Of a DNA stretch of 11,427 bases, positions 1 through 5,576 are shown piece after piece. The translations under genes were made by a program, and so were the position numbers. How positions within the stretch are numbered: position 1 is the stretch's first letter; each line of letters starts with the position of its first letter. Location of the stretch: assembly GCA_050050175.1 (NCBI GenBank), contig JASFUT010000083.1:1-11427 (forward strand). The letters are read 5' to 3'. Origin of the DNA: CAVQCX01 sp050050175 (GTDB lineage: Bacteria; Pseudomonadota; Gammaproteobacteria; Chromatiales; Chromatiaceae). The notes below the pieces were generated by a model. It was not told the DNA's origin. It searched no databases and saw only the letters and a program-made list of their open reading frames with translations.

Positions 1-7
1 GGACCGC

Positions 8-460
8 TCAGGGCCCGGCGCACCGGGCCAGCAGCCGATCGAGCTGGTTGGCGAAGTTCTGGCGGTCGGTCTTGCTCAGCGTGGGCGGTCCGCCGGACAC
101 CACCCCGGTGGAGCGCAGCTCCTCCATGAGGTTTCGCATCGCCAGGCGCTCGCGGACGTTCTCGACGGTGTAGAGCTCACCCCGGGGGTTGAGCGCCACA
201 CCGCCCTTGTCCACGACCTCCGCCGCCAGCGGTATGTCCGCCGTCACGACCAGGTCTCCCGCCTGGAGCTCACGCACGATACGGTTGTCCGCCACGTCGA
301 ACCCCGCCGGCACCTGGATCGCCCGGATGTAGCGCGAGCGGGGCACGCGCACGGCCTGGTTCGCCACCAGCGTCAGGTCGACCTGCACCCGGTCCGCCGC
401 CCGGAACAGTATGTCCTTGATCACGCCCGGACAGGCGTCGGCGTCCACCCAGATTCGCAT
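8..460 (-). CDS. yaiI: YaiI/YqxD family (UPF0178, DUF188) PIN-like protein
   Basis: A 150-residue protein of the UPF0178/DUF188 family, whose members have a PIN-like nuclease fold but no firmly established role. The N-terminus MRIWVDADACPG carries the family's hallmark acidic residues (Asp6, Asp8). Further conserved acidic positions follow in FDVADN (Asp55, Asp58) and in GDLVVTADIPLA (Asp69, Asp75), and a SGGPP loop lies near residue 122. The length matches the usual family size of about 150. I chose the ATG at 458-460 because the family motif begins exactly there and a GAGG Shine-Dalgarno core lies 8 bases upstream. The reading frame stays open 20 codons further upstream, but that extension (AAPRRGQLGQ...) does not look conserved. 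Its neighbour downstream in the window is a separate minus-strand lipoprotein gene 114 bases away, so co-transcription is possible but not shown. The family assignment is secure; the biochemical role is not known. Confidence 0.93.
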   Translation of the reverse strand: MRIWVDADACPGVIKDILFRAADRVQVDLTLVANQAVRVPRSRYIRAIQVPAGFDVADNRIVRELQAGDLVVTADIPLAAEVVDKGGVALNPRGELYTVENVRERLAMRNLMEELRSTGVVSGGPPTLSKTDRQNFANQLDRLLARCAGP

Positions 461-574
461 CACCGCGGCCTCATCGCGCCCTTGCCCGAGCTGCCCGCGG
501 CGTGGGGCCGCCTCGGACAACGGGAGGCCCCGGCGAGGTCTCGGGAGACGCCGTGCACCCGGGCCCCCAGGGGG

Positions 575-874
575 TCAGGGCAGCTCGCAGGCACCCTCGC
601 GGTAGGCGTAGACCCGGGCGTCGGCACATGCGACGCAGCCGTTGGAGTAGGTCTGCCAATCCGAGCTCTGGGCGGAATCCCGTGTCGCGCACACCGGCTC
701 GTAGACCTGGGCGCAGGACTCGGGGCGAGGCTCCTGGCACTGGGTCAGCTCGCCGGTCGGCGGCACCGGATCGGGGATCTCGGCGTTCTCGTTGCAGCCC
801 GCAAGGACCAGGCAGGCCAGCAGGGCGGTCGGCCAGCGAAGGGCCCGGAGACGTTCGCGGTGCTCGATCCTCAT
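575..874 (-). CDS. Kazal-type domain lipoprotein, putative protease inhibitor
   Basis: A 99-residue secreted lipoprotein. Residues 1-26 form a type II signal peptide: a basic n-region (RIEHRERLRALR), a hydrophobic core (ALLACLVLAG) and the lipobox LAGC with Cys27 as the lipidated residue. Position +2 is Asn rather than the inner-membrane retention signal Asp. After a proline-rich linker (residues 33-40) comes one Kazal-like domain with six cysteines: Cys46, Cys54, Cys62, Cys80, Cys83 and Cys96. The spacing fits the Kazal pattern, with seven residues between Cys54 and Cys62 and a TYSNGC turn before Cys80. By alignment to classical Kazal inhibitors, the P1 residue would be Gln56. This predicts a periplasmic or surface-anchored serine protease inhibitor, but inhibition is inferred from the fold alone. 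I chose the ATG at 872-874 because it places the basic n-region directly after the start; a GGGGAG stretch lies about 12 bases upstream. The reading frame extends upstream without a signal-like sequence. Confidence 0.85.
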   Translation of the reverse strand: MRIEHRERLRALRWPTALLACLVLAGCNENAEIPDPVPPTGELTQCQEPRPESCAQVYEPVCATRDSAQSSDWQTYSNGCVACADARVYAYREGACELP

Positions 875-1039
875 CGTTGTTCTTCGCTCCCCGACTTCGA
901 AAGGACGACAGGCTGCCGGGACGGGGTGGCCCGGACCCCCTCCGGGCGCTCCCGCCACGCCTCGGCTGCGGCACGGGCACAGTCCACAGTCTAGCCCAAG
1001 TACCCGCGGCCGCCCCGGGCGCTCGGCGAGCCGTCCGGG

Positions 1040-2029
1040 TCAACTCTCGGATCGGACGGACGGGGAGGACGGCGCCCCCGGGATCGGATAATCGAATGCC
1101 TCGCAGTAGCGGGCGAGCTTGTCGCCGATCCGGGGCAGGTGCCCCTCGACCGCGGGAAGCAGCCGGGTCTGGCGCGGCGCGATGTGCCCCGCCAGGTCGA
1201 GCGGGGCCTTCGCAGGCATGCGCAGAAACTCCATCAGCCCCCGGACGCTCTCGTCGGGGCTGGTGCACAGATCCTCGTAGCGCACCCAGGTGTAGCGGGA
1301 CTCCGGGAGCTCGCCGACGTGGTCGAGGTAGTAGTCGGCGGCCCGCGCGACGTGCCTGCTGGTGATCCGCACGCCGAGATTCCAGGTGTCCGAGAACAGG
1401 AAGCGCATGACCTGCACACCCACCCGGCGCTTGAACATCTTCTCGTAGCGGGGGGAGATCAGCGCGCCGTACGCGTTCTTCTCACCGAAGTTGACCCGCG
1501 CCGCCTTGAGCCGGGAGTTGACGATGTCCACGGGATTGCGGTGTATGAAGATGATCGGGGCGTCCGGGAACAGCCGGGCGACACGCAGGAAGTTCCGGTC
1601 GTAGTCCCAGGGGTTCTTGAGAAGGAGGGGCCGCTCCGGACCGGATATGAACTGGACCTTGCGGCAGGCCTCGGTGAACCTGCCCAGGTTCAGGCGGTTG
1701 AGCCGGGGGATCCCCCGCAGGAACCAGGCGTACTCCTCCGGCGTATCCGGCGTGATGTCCACGTTGTCGATCTTGCGGTCGGTGATCCCGAGCCGCTCGA
1801 ACCTTGCCTCCAGCTCCTTCTTCGCCTGATCCGTGCGGTTCTCCAGGTGATTGCGCAGGAGCTCGCCGTAATGAATGACGTGATAAGCGGTGACGATGTT
1901 GAAGCAGCCGGTCCTGGCGAGCAGGTCGTAGAGCAGCGTGGTGCCGGAACGGTGGTCGCCCATGATGAACACCGGGCTGAACGGGAGATCCTGGATCTTC
2001 TGGAGGTAGGGCGTGTCGGCAGTGGCCAT
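1040..2029 (-). CDS. Sulfotransferase family protein (PAPS-dependent type)
   Basis: A 329-residue soluble protein of the sulfotransferase superfamily, which moves a sulfuryl group from PAPS to an alcohol or amine acceptor. The 5'-phosphosulfate loop is GDHRSGTTLL at residues 24-33, immediately after the first beta strand (SPVFIM). The 3'-phosphate-binding segment is FIHRNPVDIVNS at residues 161-172, with Arg164 and Ser172 in the expected places. It is preceded by LLKNPWDYDRNFL, which resembles the substrate and dimer region of Sulfotransfer_1/3-type proteins. A second conserved block, YTWVRYEDLCTSPDESV, lies in the C-terminal third; YEDL is typical of the family. No signal peptide is present, so it is probably cytoplasmic. 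The acceptor cannot be told from sequence; bacterial relatives act on lipids, glycans or small metabolites. The ATG at 2027-2029 has no clear Shine-Dalgarno but is the only sensible start before the P-loop. No PAPS biosynthesis genes lie nearby. Confidence 0.88.
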   Translation of the reverse strand: MATADTPYLQKIQDLPFSPVFIMGDHRSGTTLLYDLLARTGCFNIVTAYHVIHYGELLRNHLENRTDQAKKELEARFERLGITDRKIDNVDITPDTPEEYAWFLRGIPRLNRLNLGRFTEACRKVQFISGPERPLLLKNPWDYDRNFLRVARLFPDAPIIFIHRNPVDIVNSRLKAARVNFGEKNAYGALISPRYEKMFKRRVGVQVMRFLFSDTWNLGVRITSRHVARAADYYLDHVGELPESRYTWVRYEDLCTSPDESVRGLMEFLRMPAKAPLDLAGHIAPRQTRLLPAVEGHLPRIGDKLARYCEAFDYPIPGAPSSPSVRSES

Positions 2030-2308
2030 GGAAACAGCTTTGCGAGCGTGTAGTCTTACTCGTTCCGGGGCCTGCGCTGGCCCCGCCCCAGGCGCTACAG
2101 CCTAAGCTGTGCGGTCAACCGCAGGCGCCGCCCGGCCCGCCGCGAGGCGCGCCCGTGGGTCGAGGAGCCGCGGGGCGGCACCCGAATGGCTCCCGCCGGT
2201 GGTCAGGCTAACCGGCCTGTCCGCGGCAGGCAACCGCGCGCGCCGTCGAGACGCGGCGCCGGGGCGCAGGCGGGAGTGAAGGCCCGACCATCATCGGACA
2301 GACCGCCC
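2030..2308. other. Divergent intergenic region with clustered palindromes
   Basis: A 279-bp gap lies between the divergent sulfotransferase and methyltransferase genes. Both promoters should be here, but I cannot pick confident -35/-10 pairs on either strand. The visible structure is a cluster of short inverted repeats at 2070-2128. It comprises ACAGC/GCTGT around CTAA at 2097-2110, GCGGT/ACCGC around CA at 2111-2122, and an outer pair GCCTGCG (2070-2076) / CGCAGGC (2120-2126). CAGGCGC also occurs as a direct repeat at 2089-2095 and 2122-2128. The rest, up to 2308, is GC-rich without recognisable features. Confidence 0.5.
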
Positions 2309-2926
2309 ATGTGGGACCAACGCTACGCCGCCGCCGAGTACGTCTACGGCACGGCGCCGAACGACTTCCTCGTCCAGGTGGCCGACCGCCTGCCGCCCGG
2401 CCGCGTGCTCTGTCTGGGCGAGGGAGAGGGAAGGAACGCCGTCTGGCTGGCGGGGCGGGGCTTCGAGGTCACCGCGATCGATGCGTCGGGCGTCGGCCTG
2501 AAGAAGGCGCAGCGGCTAGCCGCCGAGCGCGGCCTGTCCATCGCGACCGTGCAGGCCGACCTGGCCGACTACGACCCCGGGCGCGGGTGCTGGGACGCCC
2601 TGGTCTCCATCTTCTGCCACCTGCCGCCGGACCTGCGCGCGGCAGTGCACCGGCGCTGTGTGGCCGCGCTCCGCCCCGGCGGAGTCATGGTGCTGGAGGC
2701 CTACACCCCGCGACAGCTCGACCTGGCCACGGGCGGTCCGCCGAGCGCCGAGCTGATGATGGAGCTGCGCAGCCTGCGCGCGGAGCTCGACGGGCTGGAG
2801 CTGGAGATCGCCCGGGAGCTGGAGCGCGAGGTCAACGAAGGGCGCCTGCACCATGGGCCGGGCGCGGTGGTCCAGGTGCTCGGTCGCAAGCCGGCGGGCG
2901 TAGCCTCCGCCCCGAGCGCGCCCTGA
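2309..2926 (+). CDS. Class I SAM-dependent methyltransferase (TehB/UbiE-like)
   Basis: A 205-residue cytoplasmic Rossmann-fold methyltransferase. The N-terminus MWDQRYAAAEYVYGTAPNDFL is typical of the small TehB-like/UbiE-like class I family. SAM-binding motif I is LCLGEGEGRNA at residues 34-44. The acidic residue that binds the ribose hydroxyls is Asp58 in AIDASG. Motif II lies around QADLADY (82-88), and LRPGGVMVLEAYTP (121-134) is the conserved strand after motif III. A helical, charged segment (ELRSLRAELDGLELEIARELEREV, roughly 152-175, quoted here only as a landmark region) precedes a final HHGPGAVVQVL strand. The substrate is unknown; relatives include tellurite-resistance-type thiopurine/TehB enzymes, but no tellurite genes are nearby. 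I chose the ATG at 2309 because homologous proteins usually begin at WDQRY. A GTG at 2276 with an AGG 5 bases upstream would add 11 residues and is a serious alternative. The gene stands alone and is convergent with the PfkB kinase. Confidence 0.88.
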   Translation: MWDQRYAAAEYVYGTAPNDFLVQVADRLPPGRVLCLGEGEGRNAVWLAGRGFEVTAIDASGVGLKKAQRLAAERGLSIATVQADLADYDPGRGCWDALVSIFCHLPPDLRAAVHRRCVAALRPGGVMVLEAYTPRQLDLATGGPPSAELMMELRSLRAELDGLELEIARELEREVNEGRLHHGPGAVVQVLGRKPAGVASAPSAP

Positions 2927-2938
2927 GCGTACGGCCGC

Positions 2939-2953
2939 CGCGCCCACGGCGCG
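2939..2953. terminator. Possible bidirectional hairpin between convergent genes
   Basis: In the 90-bp gap between the 3' ends of the methyltransferase and the PfkB kinase, CGCGCC (2939-2944) and GGCGCG (2948-2953) form a perfect 6-bp GC stem with a CAC loop. Its position between convergent stops fits a shared terminator, but there is no T-tract on either side. It is therefore at best an atypical terminator and could be chance in such GC-rich DNA. Confidence 0.25.
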
Positions 2954-3016
2954 TCTGCAGCGGGCCTCGGTTGTTGCGTGCAACGGGACCTGCCGCGCCC
3001 CGTCCCGGCCTGCGGT

Positions 3017-3865
3017 CTACTGTCCACCGTCCGTCTGCCCCGGAAACCCCTCCGGCGGCACCGTCCCCTCGAAGGTCACCGAGGCGGAGCCCCACTCGAC
3101 CGCCGTGCCCAGGGCCTGCTCCATCGGCGCCCCGGAGGCCAGGGCGTGCACCAGGCCGGCGGCGAAGATGTCGCCCGCGCCCGTGGTATCCACCGCCTCC
3201 ACCGCGGGCGCGGCGAGCTCCAGGGTGCCCTGCGGCCCGTAGGCAGCGGCACCGGCCGCGCCCCGGGTGACCACCACCCATTCCAGGAAATCCCCGGCCA
3301 CCCGTCTCCCGCCACCGAAAGGATCGCCGAGGAAGCCGTCGTCCAGGTCGGAGGCGGAGCCCACCAGCACCTGGGCCGGCCTGAAGCCCTCGGTGACCGG
3401 CGGGATATGGGACACGACCAGACCGGTCCGCGCGCGCCTCCGCAGCACGTCGCTGAGAACGGGGTCCGCCGATCGGACGTAGCAGGCGTCCGCGGGACGC
3501 TCGTCCAGATCCGGCGGCAGGGGCACGCGGGCCCGGGCCAGGTTGATCACCGTACGCTCGCCGTCGGCCTCCAGCAGGATGATGGCCCGGGTCGTCTCGC
3601 CGCCGTCGCGCCTGACGGCGGAGACGTCCACGCCGAGGCCGGTCAGCTCCTCCACCAGATTCTCTCCGCCGGAATCGGGCCCCACTCCACTGATCACCCG
3701 GGCCCGGTCCCCCGCTCGGGCCAGTGCCATGGCCGTATTGGCGGCCCCGCCGCCGACGCGCCTGCCCAGCCAGGCCCCGGCGTTGTGGGCGCCGCGGCGC
3801 AGCTCCGACTCCAGCCGGACCACTTCGTCCCAGGCGATCGATCCGACGATCAGGATGTCCGCCAT
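3017..3865 (-). CDS. PfkB family carbohydrate/nucleoside kinase
   Basis: A 282-residue ribokinase-like (PfkB) kinase that transfers the gamma-phosphate of ATP to a sugar or nucleoside hydroxyl. The N-terminal strand ADILIVGSIAWDEV (residues 2-15) and the substrate-side motif GGGAAN (38-43) are typical. The C-terminal PfkB signature DTTGAGD at 226-232 contains the anion-hole glycines and the catalytic base Asp232. The segment TRAIILLEADGERTVI in the middle also fits the family. It is slightly short compared with the usual 300-320 residues. The specificity (ribose, adenosine, fructose or other) cannot be read from sequence. The ATG at 3863-3865 has an excellent Shine-Dalgarno, GGGGAGGA, ending 3-4 bases before it. 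This rules out the longer frame that would add 23 arginine-rich residues. It is divergent from the macro-like gene and convergent with the methyltransferase, so it is probably monocistronic. Confidence 0.92.
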   Translation of the reverse strand: MADILIVGSIAWDEVVRLESELRRGAHNAGAWLGRRVGGGAANTAMALARAGDRARVISGVGPDSGGENLVEELTGLGVDVSAVRRDGGETTRAIILLEADGERTVINLARARVPLPPDLDERPADACYVRSADPVLSDVLRRRARTGLVVSHIPPVTEGFRPAQVLVGSASDLDDGFLGDPFGGGRRVAGDFLEWVVVTRGAAGAAAYGPQGTLELAAPAVEAVDTTGAGDIFAAGLVHALASGAPMEQALGTAVEWGSASVTFEGTVPPEGFPGQTDGGQ

Positions 3866-3869
3866 GGCT

Positions 3870-3876
3870 CCTCCCC
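3870..3876 (-). promoter_or_regulatory. Strong ribosome binding site of the PfkB kinase
   Basis: On the minus strand GGGGAGG is followed by AGCC and then the ATG of the kinase. The core GGAGG lies 4 bases from the start codon. It decides the start in favour of MADILIVGS. Confidence 0.75.
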
Positions 3877-4045
3877 ATCGTTGTCTGTGCGGCGCGCGGA
3901 GGCGCGGCAAGCGAGCCACCGTCTCCCCATTCAAACGCCTCGGGCAGGTCGAGTCACCCGCCGCCCCGGGACGGTCGACGCCGGGGGGGCGCCCTCGGGC
4001 GGGAGCCGATGGACTGGAACCGGTTCACATACCCGGCCAGCCGGG

Positions 4046-4067
4046 CGACGGGTTGAAAAACCCGTCG
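4046..4067. promoter_or_regulatory. Perfect 9-bp inverted repeat, possible operator
   Basis: CGACGGGTT (4046-4054) and AACCCGTCG (4059-4067) are exact reverse complements separated by GAAA. The palindrome lies in the 246-bp divergent region between the PfkB kinase and the macro-like gene. It ends 11 bases before a -10-like TAGAAT (4079-4084) and overlaps a -35-like TTGAAA (4053-4058), although the spacing between those two hexamers is 20 bases, which is long. Placement over a putative promoter suggests an operator or an RNA hairpin. A terminator is less likely because no gene points into it and no T-run follows. Confidence 0.5.
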
Positions 4068-4078
4068 ATCTTTCGGAC

Positions 4079-4084
4079 TAGAAT
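4079..4084 (+). promoter_or_regulatory. Candidate -10 element for the macro-like gene
   Basis: TAGAAT matches the sigma70 -10 consensus at five of six positions and lies 27 bases upstream of the GTG start. The best upstream partner, TTGAAA at 4053-4058, is 20 bases away, longer than the preferred 16-18. The promoter call is tentative. Confidence 0.35.
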
Positions 4085-4111
4085 CGTCGGAGCAGCACTC
4101 AGGAAGGATCC

Positions 4112-4672
4112 GTGAACCGCATCCCACATCTGCGTCTGGTCCCGGGCGGCCGGCATACCCCCGTGCAGATCGCGGGGATCGAGGTGGTCTCCAGCCCCGC
4201 CGGCGATCCGCCGTTTCCGGTGGATACGCGCATCGTGGAGGAGGACACCTGGCGGCTCCTGAGCCCGGATCCTGCGCTGCGCCCGACCACCGAGCACCCC
4301 ATCCGGTTGATGACCGACCTGGTCCACGACGAGCCGGCCGCACCGGGGACCGTGCTGGTGGGCCGCCACCGCTGGCGCGCCGTGGTCTACGACCTGGACC
4401 GGCAGCCGATCTGCCGCCCGGAGTGGGTCGCCGCCGCCCTCGGCCGGCTGCTGGCCCTGGCGAGGGAGCGGGGACGGCGCAGCCTCGCTCTGCCCCTGCT
4501 CGGGTGCCGACACGGCCCCCTCTCCTGGCAGGAGTCCCTGGGGCTGCTGCTGGAGGCCCTCGCGGCATCCGGCCCCCCGCCCGAGCGCATCTGGGTCCAG
4601 GTCGGCCGCGGGCTCCTCGGCCCCGCGCTGGAGGCGCTGCGCGGCCATGCGGAGGGAGGTCTCAGCGACTGA
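4112..4672 (+). CDS. Divergent macro-domain-like protein
   Basis: A 186-residue soluble protein. The best recognisable part is the C-terminal half. Helix CRPEWVAAALGRLLALARERG (about 101-121) is followed by LALPLLGCRHGPLSW (125-139), which resembles the strand-plus-glycine-loop of macro domains (alpha/beta modules that bind or hydrolyse ADP-ribose and its derivatives). After it come an amphipathic helix (QESLGLLLEALAA) and a short strand (ERIWVQVG), the order expected for the end of a macro fold. The N-terminal NAAN-type loop that usually marks macro domains is not evident, so the protein is divergent and the activity is uncertain. The start is GTG at 4112, supported by AGGA AGGA immediately upstream (4101-4108). 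The C-terminus overlaps the carbamate kinase 3' end by 11 bases on the opposite strand. Together with a divergent promoter region this suggests single-gene transcription. I consider the gene certain and the family probable. Confidence 0.75.
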   Translation: MNRIPHLRLVPGGRHTPVQIAGIEVVSSPAGDPPFPVDTRIVEEDTWRLLSPDPALRPTTEHPIRLMTDLVHDEPAAPGTVLVGRHRWRAVVYDLDRQPICRPEWVAAALGRLLALARERGRRSLALPLLGCRHGPLSWQESLGLLLEALAASGPPPERIWVQVGRGLLGPALEALRGHAEGGLSD

Positions 4673-5576
4673 CCGCTGCGATGACGCGGGTGCCCCGCGA
4701 GCCCGCAAGGACCTGCGGGGCCTCTTCCAGAGAGCCGATGGCCGCCGGCCTTCCGGCGGCCGCCGCGAACCGGCAGGCCGCCTCGACCTTGGGGCCCATG
4801 GTCCCGGCCTCCAGCACAAGAGCGTCCACGTCCGCCGGCGCCAGGGTATCCAGGGCGCGCGCCCCCGGGGACCCCCAGCCCTCGTAGACCGCGTCCACGT
4901 CCGTGAGCAGCAACAGCATGTCCGCCTCCAGGCCCCGGGCCAGCAGGGCCGTGGACAGGTCCTTGTCCACCACCGCCTCGACGCCGATCCAACCCTCGGC
5001 CTCGGTGATCACGACCGGCACCCCGCCGCCGCCCGCGCAGATCACCACCGCTCCCGCCTCCACCAGGAGCCGGACCGTGTCGAGCTCGAGGATCGCGCGC
5101 GGCTCCGGGGAGGCCACCACCCGCTGGTGCCCGCCGGCCCGGGGGACGAAGGTCCACCCCCGCTCGGCGGTCAGCCGCTCCGCCTCCGCCCGTTCGTAGA
5201 CCGCACCGATGGGCTTGACCGGGTGCCCGAACGCCGGGTCCCGCGGATCCACGGCCACCTGGGTGAGCAGCCCGGCGATGGCCCGGTCCGGGAGCCGGTT
5301 GCGCAGCTCCCGCTCGATCAGGTACCCCAGCATGCCCTCGGTCTCGGCGCCGAGCACGTCCAGGGGATAGGGCGGCACGCCGGCGTAGCTCTGCGCCTGG
5401 AGCGCAAGGAGCCCTACCTGGGGGCCGTTGCCGTGGGTCACCACCAGCTCGTTGTCCTCGGCCAGGGCGGCGAGCACGCCCGCCGCCACCCGCAGGTTTC
5501 GCCGCTGCACCTCGGCATCCGGCGCCTCGCCGGGCCGCAGCAGCGCGTTGCCGCCGAGGCCGACCACCAGCCTCAC
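4662..5576 (-). CDS. arcC: Carbamate kinase
   Basis: A 304-residue amino-acid-kinase-family enzyme that interconverts carbamoyl phosphate plus ADP with carbamate plus ATP, normally as the ATP-yielding last step of arginine, agmatine or ureide breakdown. The length is normal. Motifs in order are GLGGNAL (6-12), HGNGPQVG (48-55), HPVKPIG (118-124), RVVASPEP (152-159), AGGGGVPV (181-188), VDKD (203-206), TDVDAVY (225-231) and GTMGPKVEAA (258-267). The conserved lysines (Lys121, Lys205, Lys263) are present, so the enzyme looks intact. The start is GTG at 5574-5576, since the first strand VRLVVGLGGN begins there and the upstream gene's TGA overlaps it as GTGA. This 4-bp overlap implies translational coupling to the COG2403 gene. 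No arginine deiminase, ornithine, putrescine or oxamate transcarbamylase is seen in the window, so the source of carbamoyl phosphate is not defined here. Confidence 0.94.
   Translation of the reverse strand: MRLVVGLGGNALLRPGEAPDAEVQRRNLRVAAGVLAALAEDNELVVTHGNGPQVGLLALQAQSYAGVPPYPLDVLGAETEGMLGYLIERELRNRLPDRAIAGLLTQVAVDPRDPAFGHPVKPIGAVYERAEAERLTAERGWTFVPRAGGHQRVVASPEPRAILELDTVRLLVEAGAVVICAGGGGVPVVITEAEGWIGVEAVVDKDLSTALLARGLEADMLLLLTDVDAVYEGWGSPGARALDTLAPADVDALVLEAGTMGPKVEAACRFAAAAGRPAAIGSLEEAPQVLAGSRGTRVIAAVSR

Noticed and set aside
461..520. Extended N-terminus of the YaiI protein
   Set aside because: The family starts at MRIWVDADAC, and the ATG at 458-460 has a Shine-Dalgarno at good spacing; the extension lacks conservation-like character.
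538..549. Small palindrome GTCTCGGGAGAC downstream of the Kazal gene as a terminator
   Set aside because: The stem is only 4-5 bp, with no T-run; probably chance in GC-rich DNA.
1139..2053. Long plus-strand frame opposite the sulfotransferase
   Set aside because: Its translation has no motifs, while the minus strand carries both PAPS-binding motifs in the expected order.
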